A stretch of 42,577 nucleotides of DNA from Candidatus Levybacteria bacterium RIFCSPLOWO2_01_FULL_38_21 (GCA_001782475.1 MFOT01000024.1:1-42577), one strand, 5' to 3'; positions 26,919 to 34,160 are shown, counted from the stretch's first letter. Notes: generated from the sequence alone by a model not told the origin. Program-made: numbers and translations.

Positions 26919-27515
26919 TTATGCTTTTTGCGTGTATGCGCCTGTTCTTGTATCTACTGTTATTATATCGCCTGTTCTTATAAAAAGAGGAACTTTTGTC
27001 TTAATTCCGTTTTCAAGTATCGCATCTTTGAAGACATTTGTTGCACTGTTGCCTTTCGCAGAAGGTCCTGTTTCCGTAACTTTAAGGTTTACTTTTGGGG
27101 GAAGGTTTAAAGAGAGAGGTTCGTTATTATAAAAACTTAAGGAGAAGTTCTCTCCCTCTTTTAAAAATTCATGTCCTGAGAGTTTATCTAAAGAAATACC
27201 AACTTGCTCAAAATTATCAGGGTCCATAAAATAAGCCAAACCTTGCCCTGAGCTCTTGTCCTGAGTTTTACCGAAGGATGTCGAAGGGTCTTTATATAAA
27301 AACTGGATGTCTTTTTTAATAAGATTTATATCGTTAACACGGGCACCGCTTATGAAACTCTTATTTGTTGTTGCACCACTTTTTAAATCCTTTACCTTTA
27401 CTTTAATATTCGCACTCCCCCTGCCCATCTTAATATGTTCGTAGGAAATGACTTGAAAAATTTGCCCCCCGTCTTCAAAAACAGTACCGGCTCTTAAATC
27501 CGTTGCGGAAATCAT
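26919..27515 (-). CDS. efp: elongation factor P
   Basis: EF-P, 198 aa from MISATDLRAG at 27515; the track start at 27551 adds an unlikely leader. EF-P rescues ribosomes at polyproline stretches. Three domains are present, ending with the RTGDIITVDTRTGAYTQKA signature. The tip of the KOW domain reads HIKMGRGSA, placing Arg32 where many EF-Ps carry a modified lysine; arginine there is rhamnosylated in EarP-type bacteria. No earP gene is visible here. Residues about 75-91 (STSFGKTQDKSSGQG) are coded by a nested pair of family D palindromes and are extra to the family. Confidence 0.95.
   Translation of the reverse strand: MISATDLRAGTVFEDGGQIFQVISYEHIKMGRGSANIKVKVKDLKSGATTNKSFISGARVNDINLIKKDIQFLYKDPSTSFGKTQDKSSGQGLAYFMDPDNFEQVGISLDKLSGHEFLKEGENFSLSFYNNEPLSLNLPPKVNLKVTETGPSAKGNSATNVFKDAILENGIKTKVPLFIRTGDIITVDTRTGAYTQKA
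27241..27290. repeat. nested palindrome family D elements inside efp
   Basis: An outer unit CCTTGCCCTGAGCT...TGTCGAAGGG is interrupted by a second unit CTTGTCCTGAGTTTTACCGA ending AGGA. Removing the inner one restores a normal family D palindrome like the one in the NIF3 gene (28352). Confidence 0.75.
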
Positions 27516-27546
27516 AATATTTAAAATAAAACAATTGCTTAGGAGG

Positions 27547-27675
27547 TGCAAATTTTCTTTGTTCGCATTTTGAGCTTAACACTCAAAAGTTCTCTATTTA
27601 AAAAATCTATTAATTAAAATAAAATATTGATATTTATATTAAGTATTGCGAACTGCGGAACAAGAAAATTTTGTA
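27547..27675. repeat. long inverted-repeat element family F, copy 1
   Basis: Arms GCAAATTTTCTTTGTTCGCA and TGCGAACTGCGGAACAAGAA (plus AATTTTGT) pair imperfectly around an AT-rich centre. A second copy with the same arm order lies at 32017-32099. Both begin within about 15 bp of the stop codon of a minus-strand gene. Confidence 0.6.
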
Positions 27676-27679
27676 CCAA

Positions 27680-28660
27680 CTAAGCAATCCTTCTTACTCT
27701 AATTAGCCCTGAGCAAGGAATAACTTTTACTCCCCGCTTCTCTATCTCGTCCAAAAATATATTTGCCCCGATTGAATCCGATGCCATATGACCCGTGTTA
27801 ATAAAATTTATGTGTAATTTTCTCAACTCTTGAACCACGTCTTCAGGTACATGCATCTCAATAATGGTTCCGACTCCGGCTTTTGCTAATTCAATGTAAA
27901 GTTCCTTTGATGGATTTGTCCCTCCTGTAAGCGAAACAAAAATTTTCCCGGTTCTATTTTTTTCTGACCCCGCAACAAGGCTTGGTCCTGCTTTCCCTTT
28001 AGTTGCCTCTATAAATTCTGGGATCTTATTTATTTCGTCCATTATGTCTCCCGCTGTTTCAAACTTTTTATTCCCAAGATATTTGGTCATAAACTGATGA
28101 GTTAAATTATCCCAAACAGTGTGGATGGCAAGAAGTGGAATGTCCAAAAGCTTTGCAGTATCAACCACCTGTGTATGATTTCGGGGATCTATTCGTCTTT
28201 TGACCATTGATTTTCTCTCTTCAAAAAGCGCATGAGCCACATTTGCTGGAACTCCTGCCTCCTCAAACATATCTATCTGCATATCCATTACCTCATGCAA
28301 AGAGGCAAGTGCATGCGAAGATGGATGATGAGAGACAAGAAGATCAATTCCCCCTTGTCCTGAGCCTGTCGAAGGATGCTCTTTTTGATTAAGACGATCC
28401 AAAAGGAGAACTTCTGCAACTCCTGCATCAATTCCTGCCATAAGTTTCCCGACTTTTATTTTTGGATCACCAAAGAGAATTCGGGAATCGGAATAAGGAT
28501 TTTTAAAAGATTCCTTATCAAAATACTGCTTTTTCTTTTGGGGCATTTCTTCGTATTCTTTTTTGGTTCGGGCAAGAAATCGCTTTACCCCATTTTTTTC
28601 ACGAGGGTCTGCCTTTATCCCCATTTCAACAGCCAAATCGTAAATTTCTTGAAGCGTCAT
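27680..28660 (-). CDS. NIF3/DUF34-family protein
   Basis: Conserved NIF3-like metal-binding protein, 326 aa, broadly distributed but of unsettled function (often annotated GTP cyclohydrolase I type 2). Landmarks are DLLVSHHPSSHA with the metal histidines, HTVWDNLTHQF, SLTGGTNPSKEL and a late NTGHMASDSIGAN. The N-terminal 60 residues are polar and unusual. Residues about 94-103 (HPSTGSGQGG) come from a family D palindrome at 28352-28380 and separate two strands before the SHHP motif. An AT-rich repeat tract separates its start from the tRNA. Confidence 0.85.
   Translation of the reverse strand: MTLQEIYDLAVEMGIKADPREKNGVKRFLARTKKEYEEMPQKKKQYFDKESFKNPYSDSRILFGDPKIKVGKLMAGIDAGVAEVLLLDRLNQKEHPSTGSGQGGIDLLVSHHPSSHALASLHEVMDMQIDMFEEAGVPANVAHALFEERKSMVKRRIDPRNHTQVVDTAKLLDIPLLAIHTVWDNLTHQFMTKYLGNKKFETAGDIMDEINKIPEFIEATKGKAGPSLVAGSEKNRTGKIFVSLTGGTNPSKELYIELAKAGVGTIIEMHVPEDVVQELRKLHINFINTGHMASDSIGANIFLDEIEKRGVKVIPCSGLIRVRRIA
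28352..28380. repeat. palindrome family D inside NIF3-family gene
   Basis: CTTGTCCTGAGCCTGTCGAA followed by GGATGC, read in frame on the minus strand as HPSTGSGQG. Shares the TGTCGAAGGA/TCCTGAG arms with copies at 15437, 27241 and 39415. Confidence 0.75.
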
Positions 28661-28836
28661 GGTTCGAGTCTCCTCACCATGATACGCAGCGTAGTTGAAT
28701 GTATCATAAAGGAAAGTATATAATATAAAAGGTCAAAATTCAAAGGTCAAAATTCAAAATTGCAATTCAAAATTAAAAACTTTTGACTTTTTACTTTAAC
28801 TTCTTATTTTTGATTTTTAACTTTTGATTTAATTTC

Positions 28837-28922
28837 GGGCAAGTGGCGGAACGGTATACGCGGTAGTCTCAAAAACTACTAGCCGCAAGGCTGTGTGGGT
28901 TCGACTCCCTCCTTGCCCACCA
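28837..28922 (+). tRNA. tRNA-Leu (anticodon CAA)
   Basis: Acceptor GGGCAAG pairs with CTTGCCC and is followed by an encoded ACCA. The anticodon stem GTAGT/ACTAC holds loop CTCAAAA, giving anticodon CAA for UUG. A long variable arm (class II tRNA) contains AGCCGCAAGGCT. The T loop is TTCGACT; its stem GTGGG/CCCTC has one mismatch. The AT-rich tract upstream (28720-28835) consists of short repeats such as GGTCAAAATTCAAA. Confidence 0.92.
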
Positions 28923-28923
28923 G

Positions 28924-29044
28924 TGGTGGAATGGAGCGGACGAGCGAAGCGACGGAGCTCGCTTGCGTGACAAGCGTGGACGACACGCTGCTCTCAAAAA
29001 GCAGTGAAGGCAACTTCATGGGAGTTCGACTCTCCCCCGCGCCA
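28924..29044 (+). pseudogene. tRNA-Leu(CAA)-like remnant with 47-nt insertion in the D-loop
   Basis: From TGGTGGAATGG the sequence follows a leucine tRNA: D-arm, anticodon arm CTGCT-CTCAAAA-AGCAG (anticodon CAA again), variable arm GAAG-GCAA-CTTC, perfect T arm GGGAG-TTCGACT-CTCCC and 3' acceptor CCGCGCC-A. Two defects show: the D-loop is split by 47 nt (28935-28981) containing GAGCGAAGCG and GCTCGCTTGCG, and no upstream GGCGCGG exists to pair with the acceptor; the preceding bases are the CCA end of the first tRNA, forming CCACCA-G-TGGTGG. It is probably non-functional, though processing cannot be excluded. Confidence 0.55.
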
Positions 29045-29059
29045 CAAGCTGTACTGTTT

Positions 29060-29104
29060 GAGAGTTCGACCTGCCTACCGGCAGGCAGGATCTCTCTCTC
29101 AGCA
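29060..29104 (+). pseudogene. tRNA T-arm remnant with family C palindrome in the T-loop
   Basis: GAGAG-TTCGA is followed by the 20-bp palindrome CCTGCCTACCGGCAGGCAGG (29070-29089) and then AT-CTCTC, so removing the palindrome restores a normal seven-base T-loop (TTCGAAT) in a five-pair stem. About 8 further nt look like a 3' acceptor strand. No anticodon arm or 5' half is present. Confidence 0.45.
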
Positions 29105-29118
29105 CAAAGCCCTATAGT

Positions 29119-29147
29119 TTGACTTCTGACCACGAATTAGTTATACT
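29119..29147 (+). promoter_or_regulatory. promoter-like TTGACT-N17-TATACT
   Basis: TTGACT (29119-29124), 17 bp, TATACT (29142-29147), 9 nt before the ATG at 29157. Same boxes and spacing as the PLD gene promoter at 13513. Confidence 0.6.
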
Positions 29148-29156
29148 CCAGTAAAT

Positions 29157-29258
29157 ATGCCACGCCCGATAGAGCAACAACAGTCCCCGGAAGTTCATGA
29201 ATCCGATCACCTCCATTGTCACCTCGAGGGTGAAACAGCCTCGGTACCTGAAAGGTGA
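29157..29258 (+). pseudogene. 33-codon ORF behind a good promoter, broken by a repeat
   Basis: The ATG at 29157 lies 9 nt past a consensus promoter and opens MPRPIEQQQSPEVHESDH before running into a family E hairpin repeat and a TGA at 29256. It looks like the start of a former leaderless gene cut by repeat insertion; the following 150 bp hold no continuation I can find. Confidence 0.35.
29207..29251. repeat. hairpin repeat family E, copy 2
   Basis: On the minus strand it reads CAGGTACCGAGGCTGTTTCA then CCCTCGAGGTGA, matching the copy inside the aminotransferase gene (2601). A tandem AGGTGAAATCA follows. Confidence 0.65.
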
Positions 29259-29406
29259 AATCAAAGGTGAAATCATGTCTTACTCCATTTTTGTAATCGT
29301 TTAATTTCCTGTTCAGACATAGTCGAATTTTAACTTAAAAAGTGTTCGCTATGCCCTGCAGTTTTATAGTATACCTCCATGGTATGAGAATGTGATATAA
29401 TATTAA

Positions 29407-29823
29407 ATGATGTCGGAGTATAGTCGGGAAGAATTTAAATCAAGTGATGTCCAGGATACTGTCTTGGCGGTAGAGAGATTCTTAAGACAAAACAGGGAGG
29501 CGAAAAAGATTTTAAAGGAGGCTCAAGCTAAAGGAGAGTTTGTGGAGACTCCTTACGGAAGAAAGAAACTTTTTGTTGAGACGTATGTTATTGGTAAAGT
29601 AAAAGAATGGCGGCCAAAAGATCGAGGGAGCGAACACGTGGGATGGGGCATTTATCCAATCGATCCATTACGTTCAACTGAGACAATAGTGTTTGAAGCC
29701 CCTGACGCTGTAAGTTTTGAGGACATTGATAATGTGGTTCCAGAAAAAGGCGACATCGTTTTATCAAAACGGGTTGAAGATTGGACGGGCAGAAGGGTCT
29801 CTCTCCAGATCATAAAAAGTTAA
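29407..29823 (+). CDS. unknown soluble protein
   Basis: Protein of 138 aa, or 137 aa if the second ATG of ATGATG is used. A charged helical N-terminus (REEFKSSDVQDTVLAVERFLRQNREAKKILKEA) precedes a beta-rich part (KKLFVETYVIGKVKEW, VGWGIYPIDP, GDIVLSKRVEDWTGRRVSLQII). No family recognised. An extended -10 box TGATATAAT (29393-29401) ends five bases before the ATG, so the mRNA should be leaderless. Confidence 0.65.
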   Translation: MMSEYSREEFKSSDVQDTVLAVERFLRQNREAKKILKEAQAKGEFVETPYGRKKLFVETYVIGKVKEWRPKDRGSEHVGWGIYPIDPLRSTETIVFEAPDAVSFEDIDNVVPEKGDIVLSKRVEDWTGRRVSLQIIKS

Positions 29824-29894
29824 GATTCTTACTTTATAGAATAGAAACATCCAGACTAAACAACCCTTGACAAAAAATACGCCCGGAGTAGGTA

Positions 29895-29929
29895 GACACC
29901 CCGGGGGTGGATTTGTATTGACACCCTAG
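29895..29929. repeat. intergenic repeat family A, copy 2
   Basis: GACACCCCGGGGGTGGA, then ATTGACACCCTAG; reverse-complement match to 7575-7627 and near-identical to 31255-31304. It lies in the 264-bp gap between two orphan genes. Confidence 0.7.
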
Positions 29930-30051
29930 TCTCTTACTGGTCGCCTTCTCAAGCAAAAATATAATCCTTTTTCTTAGACTCCTAGTTTTACCGCGATTGC
30001 TGCAATAAGTGAAAAAAAGCAAGAAATCCACGGACAGAGCAATAGTGGCGT

Positions 30052-30081
30052 TTGTGAATGTATACACTATAGGTGTATAAT
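30052..30081 (+). promoter_or_regulatory. promoter with overlapping 19-bp perfect dyad (candidate operator)
   Basis: TTGTGA (30052-30057), 18 bp, TATAAT (30076-30081), six bases before the ATG at 30088. The dyad TATACAC-tatag-GTGTATA (30061-30079) fills most of the spacer and overlaps the -10 box, an ideal position for a repressor. Confidence 0.6.
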
Positions 30082-30087
30082 TGAAGT

Positions 30088-31194
30088 ATGAATGAGCAAA
30101 TAGGAGGAAACTCCAAGCCATTTGCCATTGAGGGTGCGGTTGTATTACGAACGCACAGAGATATTCCGGGTCAAATTGCCCGTGAAAGAGTTATTGTTAT
30201 TCCCGAGAATAGTATTGCAGATTTTGAGGCGCGCCAATTGCCAAATCTAGGCGACTTTCGTATCCGTTATAACCCGAAAGGAGAATTATTCATCCGTTCG
30301 TTTCGTGAGACAGGTATTCAGTTCAAGCTTCCAAAATCTGCCCCTACTGATCAATTAGGATTTGACCGGGTTGAGATTGTCAAAGCCCGATGGCCTAGAC
30401 TTCCCGATGTTGAAACAGCAATACGTTATGCAGATCATATTGCTGAGGATTACGATAAAAAAGAGGGCAGGGAAACACGATCTATTCTAGGTATGCATAG
30501 AGTGCTACGTGATGTTTCAGAGGAACTTCAAAACCCCACCGAAACAAGAATTTCTCTTAATGAATTAGAAGAGCGAGTAATAAAAATTTTAGTACGTGAA
30601 GGGTATGACAGAGCACAAGGTCAGGATAAATTATATATAGCGCGCGAAATGGTAAAAGCAGTGCAAAGAGATAAACTTGGAAGAGAGAATCCGAGTAGGA
30701 CGCGTTTGATTCTGGCAAATTTACAACCAAGGTTTACAAAGATGCTACTTGGAAACGAGCAGAAACTGAATAAATATCGCTATATCGGAGGGTATCTATA
30801 TAGAGAACGTGCAAGAGAGCGTTTTGAGCTTTCAGAATTGAGCAGTGTAATTAAAAATGTAAGTAATATGGGGAAAAGAAATCTTGAGTCGCATCATTTA
30901 TTGACATCTACCCGCAATAATGCATTTAGAAGAATTGACCCTAAGAAAATGCGCGTAGCACCTTATGTTCAGGTTGCGGCTGAAGCCCGATATCTAATGT
31001 ATGCAAGGAACAGCGACGAAGATGTAGGAAAACTGACAATATACGTAGGGCATGATAGAGCCAGAGAGCTTAGTGCATTATCTTCGTTTTATAATCTAAC
31101 TTATGATGAACGAAGGCAGAGGCTTTTGGAGATTGCGGAGTCCATTGATGCTTCTTTGGCATACGCTGATACACAATTGCTGGAGGATGTTTAA
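30088..31194 (+). CDS. unknown protein, possibly self-regulated
   Basis: Protein of 368 aa of unknown family. The first 100 residues are beta-rich (GAVVLRTHRDIPGQIARERVIVIPE...), then a charged, mostly helical region with many Arg and Glu (TRISLNELEERVIKILVREGYDRAQG) up to the C-terminus. There is no membrane segment or signal peptide. The promoter contains a 19-bp perfect dyad overlapping the -10 box, so tight repression is likely, but nothing shows that this protein itself binds it. Flanked by family A repeats on both sides. Confidence 0.65.
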   Translation: MNEQIGGNSKPFAIEGAVVLRTHRDIPGQIARERVIVIPENSIADFEARQLPNLGDFRIRYNPKGELFIRSFRETGIQFKLPKSAPTDQLGFDRVEIVKARWPRLPDVETAIRYADHIAEDYDKKEGRETRSILGMHRVLRDVSEELQNPTETRISLNELEERVIKILVREGYDRAQGQDKLYIAREMVKAVQRDKLGRENPSRTRLILANLQPRFTKMLLGNEQKLNKYRYIGGYLYRERARERFELSELSSVIKNVSNMGKRNLESHHLLTSTRNNAFRRIDPKKMRVAPYVQVAAEARYLMYARNSDEDVGKLTIYVGHDRARELSALSSFYNLTYDERRQRLLEIAESIDASLAYADTQLLEDV

Positions 31195-31254
31195 ATCTAC
31201 AGTAGCTCTATTTCTAACTCTACAAAATCCGACGACCTTTTGCAGTAGACAGTA

Positions 31255-31304
31255 GACACCCCGGACCAGACACCCCGGGGGTGGACTTCTATTGACACCC
31301 TAGG
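31255..31304. repeat. intergenic repeat family A, copy 3
   Basis: GACACCCCGG-accaGACACCCCGGGGGTGGA then ATTGACACCCTAGG. The left GACACCCCGG unit is duplicated in this copy. Confidence 0.7.
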
Positions 31305-31320
31305 ATTTTAGTACCGTTCG

Positions 31321-31365
31321 ACATGCAGCTTCGTCACCTGAAAGATGAAATAGCCTCGCTACCTA
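31321..31365. repeat. hairpin repeat family E, copy 3
   Basis: On the minus strand it reads AGGTAGCGAGGCTATTTCAT then CTTTCAGGTGACGAAGCTGC, matching copies at 2601 and 29207. It lies in the 376-bp gap after the 30088 gene, directly beyond a family A copy. Confidence 0.65.
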
Positions 31366-31413
31366 GAGATCTTTCTGCACTTCTGCTATAACTAATCCCA
31401 ACATCAAGATATT

Positions 31414-31542
31414 GTGAATAAAAATAACAGACCGCTTGTTGGGGTTTCGGTAATTGTTAAAAAAGATAATAAAGTTTTAATCTCCCCATCCTCTTTTTCT
31501 TCCGATAAAAAATCTTCTAAAGCAAAACTTCAATCCCTTTGA
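31414..31542 (+). pseudogene. possible NUDIX N-terminal remnant
   Basis: A GTG-started 42-codon frame reads NKNNRPLVGVSVIVKKDNKVLI, resembling the first strand of NUDIX hydrolases, then becomes Ser/Lys-rich and stops. The NUDIX box is absent. It may be a truncated gene or a chance similarity. The remainder of the gap to 31570 holds nothing else I can support. Confidence 0.35.
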
Positions 31543-31570
31543 TCCTTAATCCCTAAGTCTTATATCTTTA

Positions 31571-31924
31571 TTATCCCATTCCTCCGCCTGTTCCTCCTGA
31601 ACTATCTCCTTTGTTTTGATCATCACCAGGCATTTGACCCGGCATTGTCCCGCCCTGATCCGGCGAAGCAGGTCCCTCTGGTGTTGGTGTTGTTGGATCT
31701 GGCTCCGGCTGGGGCGGAGTTGGTTCGGGCCCCGGTCCCGGCATTGGCCCGGGTGTAGGCGCTCCCGGGGGTGGTTGTGGTCCTCCCGATGGCCCTGTCG
31801 GCTCTCCCTGGGGAGGAACAGAACTTGGACCGACTCCCGGAGTTTGCCAGCCCTGACTCGGCGAGGCAGGCTTGTTTGGATCTTGTTGTCCCGGCATTTG
31901 TCCTTGATTATTTTGATTGTCCAT
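31571..31924 (-). CDS. Pro/Gly-rich disordered protein
   Basis: Protein of 117 aa, dominated by Pro, Gly, Gln and Ser (e.g. GPQPPPGAPTPGPMPGPGPE) with a Gly-rich end (GGTGGGMG). It has no signal peptide or TM helix. Prolines come in runs of two or three, the kind of sequence whose translation needs EF-P, also coded in the window. Base composition is far more GC-rich than the neighbourhood because of the proline and glycine codons. The antisense ORFs at 31616 and 31771 are shadows. Function unknown. Confidence 0.6.
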   Translation of the reverse strand: MDNQNNQGQMPGQQDPNKPASPSQGWQTPGVGPSSVPPQGEPTGPSGGPQPPPGAPTPGPMPGPGPEPTPPQPEPDPTTPTPEGPASPDQGGTMPGQMPGDDQNKGDSSGGTGGGMG

Positions 31925-32016
31925 TAATTATCACCCCCATTCTAACATTTAACATTTTACAACTTACCATTGACCATTTTTATCAATTTTTATCTATTAT
32001 ATAAAACTTGCGGGGA

Positions 32017-32099
32017 GGGACAAAGTTTTCGCTCTTCGCATTTCGAGCACCTCTATTTTTAAGATAATGCGAGCTGCGGAAAAGAAAATTTTCGTCCCG
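32017..32099. repeat. long inverted-repeat element family F, copy 2
   Basis: GGGACAAAGTTTTCGCTC... pairs with ...GAAAATTTTCGTCCC, with inner GCATTTCGAGC and ATAATGCGAGCTGCGG arms. The order matches 27547-27675. It begins 12 bp past the dnaB stop and may act as a 3' processing or termination hairpin. Confidence 0.65.
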
Positions 32100-32111
32100 A
32101 CCTCGAAAAGC

Positions 32112-33431
32112 TTACTCCTCTCTCTTTTTCTCCACATTATAAAATCTTATCCTATCTCCCCTAAAAAGTAAATCTATTTCTCCGGTTGGTCCGTTTCTAT
32201 GCTTTGCAATTAAAAGTTTTGTTGGAATTACATTACCCAAAATTTCCTCTACTCTGTACAAAAACATTACGACATCTGCATCCTGTTCTATTGCCCCACT
32301 TTCTCTTAGATCTGCAAGTTGCGGTTTTTTCTCTCCCCTATGCTCAACTGCACGAGACAACTGGGAAACTGCAACCACCGGAATTTTTAGTTCTCGTGCC
32401 AAATTTTTCAAAGACTGGGAAACAATAGAAACTTCCTGGACTCTATTATCATAGTGCCTTCCCGGATCAACCAGTTGAAGATAATCTACTATTAAAAGTC
32501 CGATATGATGCTCAAGCTGAAGTCTTCTTGCCCTTGTTCTTATTTCCGCAACAGAAATTCCGGGTGCATCATCTATAAAAATCGGCGCATCTGCCAAAAG
32601 CCCCATTGCCTCGGACAATTTTGCAAAATCAGATTCGGATAATTTTCCTGTTTTAAGTCTCCATGCATCAACATCTGCCTGCCCAACCAAAAGCCTATCC
32701 ACCATTTCTTCCTGACTCATTTCCAAAGAAAATATTCCAACAGGAATTTTTTCCAAAACCGCAACATGCTGGGAGATATTGGCAACCATTGCTGTTTTTC
32801 CCTGTCCCGGGCGAGAAGCCAAAATTAATAAGTTAGATGCCTGCATTCCCGAAAGAATATTATCCAAATCTACAAAGCCTGTCCTTATTCCCCTAAGCCC
32901 TGCGCCCTTTTTATGAAGCTCGTCAATTCTGTCAAAACTCTCAGCAAGCATTTCCTTAAGCGGAATAAACCCTCGCATTCCATGCCCCTGAGAAATAGAG
33001 AAAATAAAAGATTCAGCCTTATCCAAAAGATCATCAACTTCCTTATCCTCCATAAAGCCCATTTCGGTTATTTGACCGCCTGCTACAATCATTGATCTTT
33101 TTGTTGAATTTTCTTTTATTATTTGGGCATAATGCTCAACATTTGCAGCTGTTGGAACAATTTCAAAAAGTGAAGTTAAATAAGAAGGATCGATTTTATC
33201 TTTAAGCTTATCTTTCTTAAGCTGGGTAGTTAGAGTTAAAATATCGATTGGTTTCCTCTCCTCATATAAGGAAAGCATGGCAGCATAAATTATTCCGTTG
33301 ATATCGTTATAAAAATCCGACGGTTTTATTAATTCTGAAACAATACTTACAGCGTCCTTGTCTATAAGCATAGCGCCTAAGACGCTTTGTTCTACCTCTT
33401 CGTTGTGTGGGGGAATCTTCAGCCCTGCCAT
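32112..33431 (-). CDS. dnaB: replicative DNA helicase DnaB
   Basis: Hexameric replicative helicase, 439 aa. The N-terminal domain begins PPHNEEVEQSVLGAMLID, and the RecA-like domain has Walker A ASRPGQGKTAM, FSLEMSQEEMVDRLL, the Walker B LLIVDYLQLV, and VSQLSRAVEHR with DLRESGAIEQDADVV near the end. Length is typical and there is no intein. The gap upstream to 33579 is filled with AT-rich short repeats. Confidence 0.96.
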   Translation of the reverse strand: MAGLKIPPHNEEVEQSVLGAMLIDKDAVSIVSELIKPSDFYNDINGIIYAAMLSLYEERKPIDILTLTTQLKKDKLKDKIDPSYLTSLFEIVPTAANVEHYAQIIKENSTKRSMIVAGGQITEMGFMEDKEVDDLLDKAESFIFSISQGHGMRGFIPLKEMLAESFDRIDELHKKGAGLRGIRTGFVDLDNILSGMQASNLLILASRPGQGKTAMVANISQHVAVLEKIPVGIFSLEMSQEEMVDRLLVGQADVDAWRLKTGKLSESDFAKLSEAMGLLADAPIFIDDAPGISVAEIRTRARRLQLEHHIGLLIVDYLQLVDPGRHYDNRVQEVSIVSQSLKNLARELKIPVVAVSQLSRAVEHRGEKKPQLADLRESGAIEQDADVVMFLYRVEEILGNVIPTKLLIAKHRNGPTGEIDLLFRGDRIRFYNVEKKREE

Positions 33432-33579
33432 AATTTAATTAAATCCTAAATTCGAAATTCCAAATCCTAAATAAACTCCAATTCTTAAATCTTCAAATTT
33501 CCAAAATGTTTTAGATTTTGATTATTTATGATTTTAATATTATTTAGAATTTAGAGATTAGTACTTAGAATTTATAATT
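33432..33579. repeat. AT-rich filler tract
   Basis: A run of variants of AAATTCTAAAT / TTTAGAATTTAG words with no ORF or clear promoter. Similar filler occurs at 7640-7715, 8230-8326, 28720-28835 and, with CTAGTTGCTAACTACTAG words, at 39014-39065. Confidence 0.5.
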
Positions 33580-34110
33580 TTAACTTAATATTACTACCTC
33601 TGTCTCGGGAGGCAGTTTATCAGCCGAAACCGAAAATTTTTGAGATTTAGTGATTTTTTCTCCAAACATTCTTAAGACATCCGGAGCTTTTTCTCCATAT
33701 AATATAACCGCATTTTTAGAAAATGCCGTTATCATTGTATCCTTAAAATCGGAGTCAACGTTTAATATTAAAATATTATAGTCTCCTGCTTCTTGAATTT
33801 TCGAAAGAGCTGAGGTTCGCGCAATAAAAACATTCATATTATCTATAGTCAACGAATATAAAAAATTCCCCGAAGTCTTTGTTCCGACAATTCTTACTCC
33901 TCCTATTTCGTATTCTCCTTCTCCCTTAATAACTACTCTATGATCTAGAACTCTTAAAATTCCCTCTTCGTCTTCTTTCTCTCGCAGTAAAATAACTGCA
34001 TCGGATACGACTTTTGGAATCTTAGGTTTGGGATCAATTACGAAACTTGAACCTTTGCCCCTAATTTTAATTGAATTGTTTCCCAAGATTGAAACGTCCA
34101 CAAACATCAT
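33580..34110 (-). CDS. MBL-fold-like protein lacking the metal motif
   Basis: Protein of 176 aa. The opening MFVDVSILGNNSIKIRGKGSSFVIDPK resembles the first strands of UlaG/lactamase_B_3-type metallo-beta-lactamase folds, and EYEIGGVRIVGTK fits the middle strands, but the HxHxDH metal motif is missing. Such short degenerate relatives are probably non-catalytic. Divergent from the 34175 gene. Confidence 0.55.
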   Translation of the reverse strand: MMFVDVSILGNNSIKIRGKGSSFVIDPKPKIPKVVSDAVILLREKEDEEGILRVLDHRVVIKGEGEYEIGGVRIVGTKTSGNFLYSLTIDNMNVFIARTSALSKIQEAGDYNILILNVDSDFKDTMITAFSKNAVILYGEKAPDVLRMFGEKITKSQKFSVSADKLPPETEVVILS

Positions 34111-34131
34111 CCTATCACAGAAACAATTTTC

Positions 34132-34160
34132 TTGACAAGAGGACTTTTTTATCCTATCAT
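34132..34160 (+). promoter_or_regulatory. promoter of the exported-protein/peptidase operon
   Basis: TTGACA (34132-34137), 17 bp, TATCAT (34155-34160), 14 nt before the ATG at 34175. It would drive three tightly spaced genes up to the M24 peptidase. Confidence 0.75.

Noticed and set aside
28879-29133. Overlapping 84-aa (minus) and 75-aa (plus) ORFs over the tRNA region
   Set aside because: They cover the tRNA and its remnants and translate tRNA and palindrome sequence; not genes.
31616-32004. Plus-strand ORFs opposite the Pro/Gly-rich gene
   Set aside because: Open only because the GC-rich proline/glycine codons lack stops on the other strand; Arg/Trp-rich translation is implausible.
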